The notes under the pieces are model-generated. The model saw only the letters and a list, made by a program, of their open reading frames with translations. It searched no databases and had not been told where the DNA came from. A DNA stretch of 64,000 bases from Psychrosphaera sp. B3R10 (lineage in GTDB: Bacteria; Pseudomonadota; Gammaproteobacteria; Enterobacterales; Alteromonadaceae): assembly GCF_018861025.1 (NCBI RefSeq), contig NZ_JAHKQH010000045.1, positions 253,413-317,412 on the forward strand. The letters run 5' to 3'. Both the position numbers and the translations under genes were made by a program. Shown here in pieces: positions 55,459-64,000 of the stretch. Each line of letters opens with the position of its first letter. Position 1 is the stretch's first letter.

Positions 55459-56667
55459 TTAGGGTAGCAAAACTTGTTTGAAAAACTTTATCATATCGAT
55501 GTTAAAATCGTCAGGTTTAACGCTACGTTCTATCTCATCATTTATATTCGAAGCGGACAAATTAACGACTCGAGGTTCTATATGGCTCTTGTTCGTTAAA
55601 CTATAAAAAACGTTTACTTCTGGGCACAATGGATTAATAAAATTAGATTTAATTACAACGCCAAGTTTATTGCTTTTTAGTTTAACTAATGTGCCAATAG
55701 GATGGATCCCCATGCAACTAATAAATTCAGTGACTAGTTCTTCATCAAAAGAGTCACCACTTTCAGCTCTTAATATTTTGAATGCCGTTATTGGATTTCG
55801 CGCCTTTTGATAACAACGATCCGCAGTAATCGCGTCGTAGGTATCAACAATCGTTATCATTCTTGCATAGGAGCTCAGCTCATCTGCAATTTTAAAGTTT
55901 GGATAACCCGTACCGTCAAGTTTTTCGTGATGATCTCGAACAACTTCCAAGCTAATGGGGTCAAGTTCTCCCGACCGTTTCAGTACTTCATAACCTAACG
56001 TGACATGACTGCGCATGATGTCCATTTCTTCATCAGTTAGACGACTAGGTTTATTTAGAACAGAGTCTGGGATACCGATCTTACCTAAATCGTGCAGTAA
56101 AGCCCCGGTTGCCAACGCATGAATTACGTCTCGGTCTAATCCAAGGTGACGGGCAAAAATGGTCATTACAATTGAGACATTGACTGAATGTTCGATAAGG
56201 TAACTATCTTTCTCACGCATTCTTGTCATACACGCAAGCGCATCTTGATTTCGAAATACAGAGTCGATAAATCCGTCAGCGACTTCTTTCATGGCGACGG
56301 TATCAATCGGCTTGCCAGCCTTCATATTGTCAAAAGCTTGCAACTGAATGTTCTTTGCAGTGCTATATAGTGTTGCGGCACGGCCTAGCTCTTGTGTAAA
56401 ACCAGCGGTTGGGGTTTTATCGACTCTTTTAAGATTATTGTCAGGTACGACAGGTTCTAATTCTGGAAGAGGTTCGCGTTGTTTTGGTTGCAACGTTTTG
56501 GCTAAATCGACAATAACTCGTTCTACTTTTTTGTCCTTGAGCATGTCAATTGCACGCTGAGTTCGAACATAACCCTGAGACTTAATTTTTACTTTACCCG
56601 CTTGTTGTGTAACTTCGACCACAAACATGCCGAGTTTTAGATTTGAAATTGAAATTTCTTTCTTCAT
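55459..56667 (-). CDS. HD-GYP domain c-di-GMP phosphodiesterase (DUF3391)
   Basis: The 402-residue protein has a DUF3391 domain (about residues 1-110, starting EISISNLKLGMFVVEVTQQAG) and a canonical HD-GYP domain: EHSVNVSIV, ALLHDLGKIGIPDSVLNKPSRLT, MRSHVTLGYEVL and DHHEKLDGTGYPN. All expected metal and GYP residues are visible, so it should hydrolyse c-di-GMP to GMP. The C-terminal beta segment GTLVKLKSNKLGVVIKSN is shared with the diverged downstream paralogue. It is the first gene of that pair. Confidence 0.92.
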   Translation of the reverse strand: MKKEISISNLKLGMFVVEVTQQAGKVKIKSQGYVRTQRAIDMLKDKKVERVIVDLAKTLQPKQREPLPELEPVVPDNNLKRVDKTPTAGFTQELGRAATLYSTAKNIQLQAFDNMKAGKPIDTVAMKEVADGFIDSVFRNQDALACMTRMREKDSYLIEHSVNVSIVMTIFARHLGLDRDVIHALATGALLHDLGKIGIPDSVLNKPSRLTDEEMDIMRSHVTLGYEVLKRSGELDPISLEVVRDHHEKLDGTGYPNFKIADELSSYARMITIVDTYDAITADRCYQKARNPITAFKILRAESGDSFDEELVTEFISCMGIHPIGTLVKLKSNKLGVVIKSNFINPLCPEVNVFYSLTNKSHIEPRVVNLSASNINDEIERSVKPDDFNIDMIKFFKQVLLP

Positions 56668-56793
56668 ATGAATATTTTTTATTTTTATTTTTATATTTTT
56701 GTTAATTATCTTTAAATTAGCAGAACATTTGCGAAAACCCCATGCAAATAATCAAATTATAGGTGATTTGCAACATATAACCGAGCTTGGCAA

Positions 56794-56822
56794 TTTACCT
56801 TGACCAATAAAGTCCCTATAAT
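56794..56822 (+). promoter_or_regulatory. hisS: Sigma-70 promoter for hisS operon
   Basis: TTTACC (56794-56799) and a perfect TATAAT (56817-56822) are separated by 17 bp, about 37 bp before the GTG start of hisS. This is the clearest promoter in the window. Confidence 0.78.
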
Positions 56823-56859
56823 GCGAGCCTATTTTTATACAAACGGGTATTTTTAAGAC

Positions 56860-58143
56860 GTGTCTAAACCTATTCAAGCCATTCGCGGTATGAACGATTG
56901 TTTACCAAATGAAACAGCACAGTGGCAGCAAGTTGAAGAAGTTATCAGGAAAACAGTAGCCAGCTATGGATACTCAGAAATTCGTTTTCCAATTGTTGAG
57001 TTTACCGACTTATTTAAACGGTCTGTCGGCGAAGTAACAGACATCGTTGAAAAAGAAATGTATACCTTTGAAGACCGCAATGGTGACTCTTTGAGTTTGC
57101 GTCCGGAAGGCACAGCAGTATGTGTTCGGGCGGCAAATCAAGGCGCATTATTATACAACCAGCAACAACGTTTATGGTATCAAGGTCCAATGTTCCGTCA
57201 CGAGCGTCCACAAAAAGGTCGCTATCGTCAATTCCACCAATTTGGTGTTGAAGCGTACGGGTTTGAAGGTCCAGACATGGATGCTGAAGTTATTATGCTT
57301 TCAGCTCGCTTATGGCAAGCATTTGGTATTACTGAGCATTTACGCTTAGAGATAAACTCACTTGGTTCTAATGAAGCGCGAGCAGACTATATTCGTGCGT
57401 TAGTAGAGTATTTAGAGCAACATAAAGACAAGTTAGATGAAGACAGTTTACGCCGACTCGGAACTAATCCGATGCGTATCCTCGACAGCAAAAATCCGGA
57501 TGTACAGGCGGTTTTAGAAGCTGCACCTGTGCTGTCTGAATACTTAGATGAAGAATCAAAAACCATGTTCGTCGAGTTGCAACAACGACTTGACGCTGTG
57601 GGAATTAAATACGTCATTAATGAAAAATTAGTGCGCGGCTTAGATTATTACAATCGTACCGTGTTTGAATGGGTCACTGAGAGCTTAGGTTCACAAGGTA
57701 CCGTTTTAGCGGGTGGTCGATACGATGGCTTAGTTGAGCAACTTGGTGGTAAAGCAACCCCAGGTGTTGGCTTTGCCATGGGAATTGAAAGGTTTGTATT
57801 ATTATTGCAAACTCTTGACGTTTTAAAGGAACCAACTTCAACAGCTGATGTCTATATGGTCGCAGCTGGCGCAGGAACCGATATGAAATCGGTTGAACTT
57901 GCAGAAGTGTTGCGAACTGAAGTTGACGGTATTCGTGTTGTTAGCCATTGCGGCGGCGGAAACTTTAAGAAACAAATGAAACGGGCCGACAAAGTTGGTG
58001 CCAGTCTTGCCATTATTTTAGGTGAAGACGAACTGAATAATAAGCAGGTTACGGTGAAAAACCTACGTCAACATGGCGAGCAAGAAACCGTAGCTTGGGA
58101 ACAATTAGCAGCACGTGTAAGTGCGATTCTTGAATTAGATTGA
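56860..58143 (+). CDS. hisS: Histidyl-tRNA synthetase
   Basis: The 427-residue class II synthetase charges tRNA-His. Motifs are the N-terminal [12 protein letters not shown], motif 2 in [34 protein letters not shown], and motif 3 around [15 protein letters not shown]; the C-terminal anticodon domain covers about residues 325-427. It starts with GTG at 56860. It heads hisS-yfgM-bamB-der, an order conserved in E. coli. Confidence 0.98.
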   Translation: MSKPIQAIRGMNDCLPNETAQWQQVEEVIRKTVASYGYSEIRFPIVEFTDLFKRSVGEVTDIVEKEMYTFEDRNGDSLSLRPEGTAVCVRAANQGALLYNQQQRLWYQGPMFRHERPQKGRYRQFHQFGVEAYGFEGPDMDAEVIMLSARLWQAFGITEHLRLEINSLGSNEARADYIRALVEYLEQHKDKLDEDSLRRLGTNPMRILDSKNPDVQAVLEAAPVLSEYLDEESKTMFVELQQRLDAVGIKYVINEKLVRGLDYYNRTVFEWVTESLGSQGTVLAGGRYDGLVEQLGGKATPGVGFAMGIERFVLLLQTLDVLKEPTSTADVYMVAAGAGTDMKSVELAEVLRTEVDGIRVVSHCGGGNFKKQMKRADKVGASLAIILGEDELNNKQVTVKNLRQHGEQETVAWEQLAARVSAILELD

Positions 58144-58187
58144 GAGCGAGCTCACGTAGCCGCTGTAGTACAAAATAAGAGGTTGTA

Positions 58188-58826
58188 ATGGAAATTTACT
58201 CTACAGAAGAACAACAAGTCGAAGCAATTAAGAAGTATTGGCACGACAATGGTACTCAAATTATCGTAGGTGCACTTTTAGGTTTAGGTGGCTTTTTTGC
58301 TTGGAATCAATATGTAGATTCTAAAATAGAAGCGCAAGAAGCAGCATCAGCGGCTTATGACCAATTTATTGAAAAGTCGGATTCAGCGGACGCAAATTTA
58401 TCTAGCGAACTACAACAGTTTGTTGATGCTCATGGTGAATCGGGTTATGCCATCTTTGTTAATTTAGTGGCTGCGAGAAAATCAGTTGAAGATAACAAAT
58501 TTGAACAAGCGTTGTCTGAATTGTCAGCAGCAGCAAAGTTAACAACTGATCAAACGTTGAGCGGTCTAATCGCGACTCGTATTGCCCGTGTAAACATTGA
58601 GCTTAAGCAATATGATGCAGCGTTAACGACACTGAATGCAATTAAAGACGAAGGTTATAAATCTCGTGTTGCAGAATTGAAAGGCGATGTTTATCTTGCA
58701 CAAGGCAACGCCGACAAAGCGCGTGTAGAATATCAAGCAGCTGCAGATGCAGGTGGTTTGACAGGTAACACGTTGTTAAAAATGAAATTGGATGATCTTG
58801 CACTTTCTTCTGAAGTTAAGGGCTAG
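58188..58826 (+). CDS. yfgM: SecYEG-associated TPR protein YfgM
   Basis: The 212-residue protein has a short cytoplasmic tail (MEIYSTEEQQVEAIKKYWHDNG), a membrane helix (about residues 24-42), and a periplasmic TPR domain with LSELSAAAKL and AALTTLNAIKDEGY-type repeats. In E. coli, YfgM sits at the SecYEG translocon with PpiD and supports folding of exported proteins. Position between hisS and bamB matches E. coli. Confidence 0.94.
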   Translation: MEIYSTEEQQVEAIKKYWHDNGTQIIVGALLGLGGFFAWNQYVDSKIEAQEAASAAYDQFIEKSDSADANLSSELQQFVDAHGESGYAIFVNLVAARKSVEDNKFEQALSELSAAAKLTTDQTLSGLIATRIARVNIELKQYDAALTTLNAIKDEGYKSRVAELKGDVYLAQGNADKARVEYQAAADAGGLTGNTLLKMKLDDLALSSEVKG

Positions 58827-58835
58827 TACGCACTT

Positions 58836-60119
58836 ATGGCAATATTATCAAACAGCCTATTGAGGCATTACAATCCACTTAAAATCGTTGCAACGGCTGT
58901 TTGTGTTGCTTCGTTATTAGTTGGTTGTGAAAGCACTGAAGAAAACGAAGAGCTTCGTATAGCCGAACTTAAACCGTTTAACATTACACGTCATGTGGAA
59001 GTTGAATGGCGCGAACATCCGGGAGATGGGGTTGAAAATTACTTTAGTAATTTACGTCCAGCGGTAACGGAAGATCGTATTTTCACGGCGAGCCGTGATG
59101 GCGAAGTGATTGCATTGTCTGCTAAAGATGGTGACGAAATTTGGCGCACAGACACACGGAAAAAACCACCTACATGGTGGACTAAAATTCGTATGAAATC
59201 TGTACCAAGTGCGAAGTTAAGTGGCGGTATCACTGCGGCTTATAACAATCTCTATATTGGTACTGAGAACGGTGATGTAATTGCCTTAAGCCAAGAAACT
59301 GGCGAAGTGCTTTGGCAGACCCGAGTGACTGGTGAAGTTATTGCAGCACCAGGCTGGGGAGAGGGTTGGATAACCGTTTCTACGACATCGGGACATGTGT
59401 CTGCTTTACATCCTGACTCTGGTGAAATTCGTTGGGAAGCTGAAACTGACACTCCGGCACTGACCTTGCGTGGTACTTCTACACCTTCGGTTACCGGTGG
59501 TGGTGTTTTAGTTGGTACTGCAACTGGTAAATTAAAAGTCTTTATTTTAGATGGTGGCATTCCTGCGTGGGAAGCCGTTATTGGCAAGTCAAAAGGCACG
59601 ACAGAGCTTGAGAAGCTAATTGATGCGGACAGTCAGCCAATCGTTGCTAATCAAGTGGCCTATGCAGTTGCATACAATGGCAACCTTGCTGCTGTAGATG
59701 TTTTGTCTGGGCGTATTTTGTGGCAACGTGAATATTCGTCTTATCGTAATTTAACATATGACAATGACATGTTGTATTTGACTGAAGCGAAGGGAAATAT
59801 CGTTGCAGTAGATGCAAAAAACGGTATTGAAAAATGGACTCAATCTGAATTTTATAATCGCCGTTTAACTCAACCTGTAGTCTACAAAGACACATTAGTT
59901 GTGGGCGACTATGAAGGCTACTTTCACTTTGTCGATAAAAAGACGGGTGAGTTAGTCTCTAGATTTAAGTTAGACGACATCGATTATTCAGCTGTACGTT
60001 GGTTTATTAGCTGGTTTACGTCGGAAGACCGAACAGCTTATACAGCACCAGTGGTACGCGGTGATTTATTATATATCCAAACTCGAGATGGCGAAGTTAC
60101 AGCATTACGACTACCGTAA
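58836..60119 (+). CDS. bamB: Outer-membrane assembly lipoprotein BamB
   Basis: The 427-residue protein is the beta-propeller lipoprotein of the BAM complex, which inserts beta-barrel proteins. A lipobox (LLVGC) near residue 30 marks the signal peptide end. Repeated PQQ-like blades follow, such as GDEIWRTDTRK, GEVLWQTRVTGEV and GRILWQREYSS, each with the conserved tryptophan. The extended N-terminus is slightly longer than E. coli BamB (392). It lies nine bases after yfgM and ends at a terminator. Confidence 0.96.
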   Translation: MAILSNSLLRHYNPLKIVATAVCVASLLVGCESTEENEELRIAELKPFNITRHVEVEWREHPGDGVENYFSNLRPAVTEDRIFTASRDGEVIALSAKDGDEIWRTDTRKKPPTWWTKIRMKSVPSAKLSGGITAAYNNLYIGTENGDVIALSQETGEVLWQTRVTGEVIAAPGWGEGWITVSTTSGHVSALHPDSGEIRWEAETDTPALTLRGTSTPSVTGGGVLVGTATGKLKVFILDGGIPAWEAVIGKSKGTTELEKLIDADSQPIVANQVAYAVAYNGNLAAVDVLSGRILWQREYSSYRNLTYDNDMLYLTEAKGNIVAVDAKNGIEKWTQSEFYNRRLTQPVVYKDTLVVGDYEGYFHFVDKKTGELVSRFKLDDIDYSAVRWFISWFTSEDRTAYTAPVVRGDLLYIQTRDGEVTALRLP

Positions 60120-60139
60120 TAGTAAGCCATTGATATTTG

Positions 60140-60177
60140 GGCTTTGCTGTTCAATTTGAACTGCAGAGCCTTTTTTG
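60140..60177 (+). terminator. Terminator after bamB
   Basis: An imperfect long stem, GGCT-TGC-GTTC pairing with GAAC-GCA-AGCC (60140-60170), is followed by six thymines. It separates bamB from der. Confidence 0.82.
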
Positions 60178-60229
60178 TTTTTAGAATTATCAGTTTTGGC
60201 ATTGTGCCAAACAAATTTGAGGTAAACCC

Positions 60230-61744
60230 ATGCTTCCTGTGGTGGCACTAGTTGGACGACCAAACGTCGGAAAATCAACCCTATTTAACCGTCTGACAAA
60301 AACACGCGATGCGCTTGTCGCAGATTTTCCTGGCTTAACTCGTGATAGACGTTACGGCCAAGCTGCGCATATGGAAAGCAACTTTATTGTAGTTGATACC
60401 GGTGGTATAGACGGCACAGAAGAAGGGATTGACGTCGAAATGGCTGAGCAGTCGCTGATTGCGATTGAAGAAGCTGACGTTGTGTTATTTATGGTTGACG
60501 CTCGAGCTGGATTAACCGCTGCAGATCAAGCAATTGCTGAGCATTTACGTAAGAAAAATAAACCTACTTTTATCGCTGCCAACAAAATTGATGGCATCGA
60601 CGGCGATTCGTATAGCGCTGAATTTTACGGATTAGCAATGGGTGATGTATATCAAATCGCCGCCGCCCATGGACGCGGTATTTCGCAATTGTTAGATCTT
60701 GCATTAATGCCAATTGTCGAACGCCTTGCAAACGAATTTGAAGAGCAAATGGGCCTTATCGATGCGTCGGCTGTTGAGTCTGGTGATTATGAGTTTGCTG
60801 AACCTGAGTATGACGAAAATGGCGAAATCATTGATACTAATGATGAAGACGCTATCCCGTTTGAAGACCTCCCTATTAAATTTGCAATTATTGGTCGCCC
60901 GAATGTAGGTAAGTCAACGCTGACTAACCGTATGTTAGGTGAAGAACGTGTTGTTGTTTATGATATGCCTGGCACGACTCGTGATTCAGTTTATATACCA
61001 ATGGCCCGAAATGACCAAGATTACGTGATAATTGATACCGCAGGGGTTCGTCGACGTGGACGTATTACTCAATCTGTTGAAAAATTCTCTGTGGTCAAAA
61101 CGCTGCAAGCAATTGAAGATGCAAACGTTGTATTGTTGCTATTAGATGCCCGTGAAGGTATTTCAGATCAAGATCTCAGTTTATTAGGCTTTGCGTTAAA
61201 TGCGGGTCGTTCAATTGTTATTGCCGTGAATAAGTGGGATGGCTTAGATAAAAGTGACAAAGAAGAAGTTAAACGCGAACTTGATCGCCGCTTAGGATTC
61301 ATCGACTTTGCACGACTTCACTTTATCTCTGCATTGCATGGTACTGGGGTTGGTCATTTGTATGAATCAATTGATGAAGCGTATAAAAGTGCGACTAAAC
61401 GTATTTCGACATCAATGGTGACTCGCATCATGAAAATGGCGCAGGATGACCATCAGCCACCAATGATCCGTGGCCGTCGTATTAAGCTTAAATATGCCCA
61501 TGCCGGTGGTTATAATCCACCGCGGATCGTTATCCACGGCAACCAAGTAAAAGACTTGCCTGACAGCTACAAACGCTATCTTATGAATTATTATCGTAAA
61601 GCCCTAGATGTAATGGGGACACCGATAAAAATTGAGTTTAGAGAAGGTGAAAACCCGTTTGAAGATAAAAAACCGAAAGCAAAAACTTTGTCGCAACAGA
61701 GACAAGCGGGCGGATTTATTAAACGTCACAGCAGAAGAACTTAA
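60230..61744 (+). CDS. der: Ribosome biogenesis GTPase Der
   Basis: The 504-residue protein has two tandem GTPase domains. The first has [24 protein letters not shown] and NKIDG; the second has [28 protein letters not shown] and NKWDG. A C-terminal KH-like domain follows (about residues 390-475) and an acidic linker of about 35 residues joins the GTPases. Der is needed for 50S assembly. Position after bamB matches E. coli. Confidence 0.98.
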   Translation: MLPVVALVGRPNVGKSTLFNRLTKTRDALVADFPGLTRDRRYGQAAHMESNFIVVDTGGIDGTEEGIDVEMAEQSLIAIEEADVVLFMVDARAGLTAADQAIAEHLRKKNKPTFIAANKIDGIDGDSYSAEFYGLAMGDVYQIAAAHGRGISQLLDLALMPIVERLANEFEEQMGLIDASAVESGDYEFAEPEYDENGEIIDTNDEDAIPFEDLPIKFAIIGRPNVGKSTLTNRMLGEERVVVYDMPGTTRDSVYIPMARNDQDYVIIDTAGVRRRGRITQSVEKFSVVKTLQAIEDANVVLLLLDAREGISDQDLSLLGFALNAGRSIVIAVNKWDGLDKSDKEEVKRELDRRLGFIDFARLHFISALHGTGVGHLYESIDEAYKSATKRISTSMVTRIMKMAQDDHQPPMIRGRRIKLKYAHAGGYNPPRIVIHGNQVKDLPDSYKRYLMNYYRKALDVMGTPIKIEFREGENPFEDKKPKAKTLSQQRQAGGFIKRHSRRT

Positions 61745-61862
61745 TTTTGACGTGATTTGGTTTGGATCCGCTACGTAAAGTGGTTGGATCCAAATCATTG
61801 AAGTGCTATTCTCAAGGCACTTTGGTACATGTGAGAGTACATTTCATTTAGAAATGTGAGTT

Positions 61863-63161
61863 ATGAAACAGTTATTAGAAACGTTCCCGAATCCCCATAA
61901 ATACATTTTGGCTGCAGTCGCATCTATTTTAGCGATTGTTCTTTTATTGCCCTCTGAATCTGCTGTTGCGTCTAAACCTGCTCATGCAGTTGTTGCGAAT
62001 TATGCTTCACTCGCCGTTGGTAAAGAATATCCTTTGCCGCTAGAGCTGAAAAATATCAGCACTGAAGTTGAATTTGAGACTTATCAAAAACACGTTGAAA
62101 TTCGTAATGGTGATTCATTAGCGACTATTTTTAAACGTGAAAAACTTCCCCAGAAAACCATGTTGGCAATTGTCCGTTCAGGTGACGTTGCGAATAACTT
62201 TACCAAATTAGTGGTTGGTAAAGAGCTCACCTTTGAATTTGATCAAGATGATCAATTTATTGCCCTATATTATCCTCTCGACGCAATACGTACCCTGTCG
62301 TCTAAACTGACCGATGAGGGTGGTTTTGTTGCGACGATAGAAGATAAAGAAATTGTTACGACGGAGCGTTATTTTGAAGGCCATATCGCTTCTAACTTTT
62401 GGAATGCTGGAACTGCCGCAGGCTTGACAGATAACCTCATTATGAATCTTGCTAATGTATTTGCTTGGGATGTGGATTTTGCGTTAGATATACGCGAAGG
62501 TGATAAATTTTATACCCTAGTTGAAGAGATATATGTAGACGGTGAATTTGCCGGTTTTGGCGATATTCTCGCAGCAGAATTTGTGAATCAAGACGATACA
62601 TTCACTGCGGTTCGATATACCGATGGTCGTTATTATACGCCAGACGGTGATAGTATGCGTAAAGCTTTTTTACGTGCGCCTGTCAGCTTTAAATATATTA
62701 GTTCTAACTTTACCAATCGTCGCTACCACCCAGTGCAAAAGCGTTATAAAGCACACCGTGGCGTTGATTATGCCGCAAGTACAGGGACACCTGTTGTTGC
62801 CGCTGGTGACGGTAAAGTTATCCGTTCAGGCTATGACAAATTTAATGGTCATCATGTTTTTGTTGAACATGGCGGCGGTATAACCACTAAGTACATTCAC
62901 TTCTCTAAGCGAAAAGTGAAGACCGGCCAACGAGTTAAGCAAGGCCAGTTGATTGGACTAGTCGGTAGCACCGGATTGGCCGCTGGTCCGCATTTACATT
63001 ACGAATTTTTAGTTAACGGTACTCACCGTAATCCTAGAACTGTGTCATTACCAAAAGCAAATCCAATTGCAGGTAAAGAAAAACCGTTATTTTTAAGCTT
63101 TGCATCTGAACGTCTTGGTCGTTTAAACCACAGTAAAAATTTGCTGCTGGCAATGCGCTAA
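61863..63161 (+). CDS. mepM: M23 peptidoglycan DD-endopeptidase (MepM-like)
   Basis: The 432-residue protein is an exported zinc endopeptidase that opens peptide cross-links during wall growth. An N-terminal membrane or signal segment (about residues 14-37) precedes an OapA/LysM-like region with VEIRNGDSLATIFKREKL. The C-terminal M23 domain (about 290-400) has HRGVDYAASTGTPV, with the zinc His and Asp, and GPHLHYEF, with the second histidine pair. The arrangement upstream of anmK matches other gammaproteobacteria. MepM is the closest E. coli homologue, but related M23 proteins exist. Confidence 0.9.
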   Translation: MKQLLETFPNPHKYILAAVASILAIVLLLPSESAVASKPAHAVVANYASLAVGKEYPLPLELKNISTEVEFETYQKHVEIRNGDSLATIFKREKLPQKTMLAIVRSGDVANNFTKLVVGKELTFEFDQDDQFIALYYPLDAIRTLSSKLTDEGGFVATIEDKEIVTTERYFEGHIASNFWNAGTAAGLTDNLIMNLANVFAWDVDFALDIREGDKFYTLVEEIYVDGEFAGFGDILAAEFVNQDDTFTAVRYTDGRYYTPDGDSMRKAFLRAPVSFKYISSNFTNRRYHPVQKRYKAHRGVDYAASTGTPVVAAGDGKVIRSGYDKFNGHHVFVEHGGGITTKYIHFSKRKVKTGQRVKQGQLIGLVGSTGLAAGPHLHYEFLVNGTHRNPRTVSLPKANPIAGKEKPLFLSFASERLGRLNHSKNLLLAMR

Positions 63162-63174
63162 TATAGACGGCCAA

Positions 63175-64000
63175 ATGATTGCGCCTGAGTATTACATTGG
63201 TTTAATGTCCGGCACCAGTTTAGATGGTGTCGATGGCGCTTTGGTAGCGATTAGCGCTCATGATTCAAATTCAGTTGATGTTAAACTACTTCAAAGTATT
63301 GAAATACCGATCCCATCAGAACTGACCAATACATTATCTTTGTTGTGCCACGCCGACGAATTTAATCTAACAAGGTTATTTAAAACTGAAGTACAGTTAG
63401 CACACTTATTTGCAGATGCCGTAATCCAGCTACTTGCAGAAAGTGAATTGAACGCATCTGATATAAAAGCGATAGGCTGCCACGGCATAACCATTAGGCA
63501 TTTTCCGAATTCTCCAACGTATTTTTCAAAGCAAATTGGTGACGGCAGTAAGTTGGCCGCGTTGACTAAAATAGACGTCGTGAATGATTTTCGAATGGCG
63601 GATGTCGCTGTTGGTGGTCAAGGTGCACCATTAGTTCCCCCTTTTCATCGTGCGGTATTTAACAATCTTGAGCAAACCGCCGTGGTTAATTTGGGCGGGA
63701 TTGCCAATATCACACTAACCGATGCTACCGGTCGTTTAATCGGTTTTGATACTGGTCCGGCTAATACATTATTAGACAAGTGGTGTTTTCAGCATACCGG
63801 TAGCCGTTATGATAAAAATGGTGAATGGGCGGCAACGGGGAAGGTAAATAGGCAACTTTTAGCGTTGTGTTTATCCGATCCATATTTTCTAAAATTACCC
63901 CCAAAAAGTACAGGCAAAGAGCACTTCAATTTGCCCTGGCTAGAACGATTAATCTCAATTGTTGAAGAGGAAAATGCGCCATTATTGCCGCAGGATGTGC
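63175..64000 (+). CDS. anmK: Anhydro-N-acetylmuramic acid kinase, partial
   Basis: The frame opens at ATG 63175 and runs to the window end, giving about 275 residues without a stop; full AnmK is about 370. It phosphorylates and opens anhydro-MurNAc during wall recycling. Family motifs are IGLMSGTSLDGVDGAL, AIGCHGITIRH, VNDFRMADVAVGGQGAPLVP, LGGIAN, FDTGPANTLLDKW and PKSTGKEHFN. It lies 13 bp after the M23 endopeptidase gene and is probably co-transcribed with it. That links cross-link cleavage with recycling. Confidence 0.96.
   Translation, partial: MIAPEYYIGLMSGTSLDGVDGALVAISAHDSNSVDVKLLQSIEIPIPSELTNTLSLLCHADEFNLTRLFKTEVQLAHLFADAVIQLLAESELNASDIKAIGCHGITIRHFPNSPTYFSKQIGDGSKLAALTKIDVVNDFRMADVAVGGQGAPLVPPFHRAVFNNLEQTAVVNLGGIANITLTDATGRLIGFDTGPANTLLDKWCFQHTGSRYDKNGEWAATGKVNRQLLALCLSDPYFLKLPPKSTGKEHFNLPWLERLISIVEEENAPLLPQDV

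Overview
The window looks like a chromosomal segment of an AT-rich marine gammaproteobacterium of the Alteromonadales, most likely Colwelliaceae or a close relative such as Thalassotalea or Psychrosphaera. This rests on the housekeeping blocks (parC-plsC-rraB, rpsU-yqeY-dnaG-rpoD facing tsaD, hisS-yfgM-bamB-der, mepM-anmK), the low GC content, NhaD-type sodium handling and the many c-di-GMP proteins. The genus is an inference. No rRNA, tRNA, CRISPR array, insertion sequence or prophage was recognised.

Layout. 1-9.2 kb is accessory and signalling: the 5' part of a periplasmic binding-like protein, a CSS-motif EAL phosphodiesterase, an MscS channel, and a divergent pair made of an exported LPP20-like/DUF4384 protein and a membrane caspase fused to an FGE-sulfatase fold. 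Four tandem 18-bp repeats lie between that pair. A TPR protein with a degenerate GGDEF domain follows. 9.2-12.8 kb is core (parC, plsC, rraB). 12.8-20.3 kb holds an MFS exporter with a divergent LysR regulator, a small P-loop kinase-like protein, nhaD, and a tight MlaC-like/MscS/MgtE operon. 20.4-25.5 kb carries hdfR and maoP, which are neighbours in E. coli. Here a two-gene unit separates them: a GshB-like ATP-grasp ligase and a fused N-formylglutamate-amidohydrolase-like/DUF1704 (MATCAP-type) metalloprotein.

25.7-39.2 kb looks catabolic: esterase, zinc alcohol dehydrogenase, AraC regulator, NHL beta-propeller, sugar-porter MFS, orphan binding protein, a complete class I cytochrome P450 system (reductase, ferredoxin, P450), and an FdhF/YdeP molybdo-enzyme with FdhD. 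One reading is oxidative removal of a methyl group from an imported sugar, followed by formaldehyde and formate disposal. This is a hypothesis; substrate and regulon are not shown by the sequence. 39.3-64 kb is mainly core: PilZ protein, rpoD, dnaG, yqeY, rpsU, tsaD, plsY, folB, uppP, an S9 peptidase lipoprotein, cca, gspA/gspB-like genes, two tandem HD-GYP proteins, hisS, yfgM, bamB, der, an M23 endopeptidase and the 5' part of anmK.

The strongest candidates for undescribed systems are the ATP-grasp plus amidohydrolase/MATCAP pair (21.8-24.9 kb), the caspase-FGE/DUF4384 pair (3.2-7.1 kb), and the P450/C1 neighbourhood (25.7-39.2 kb).
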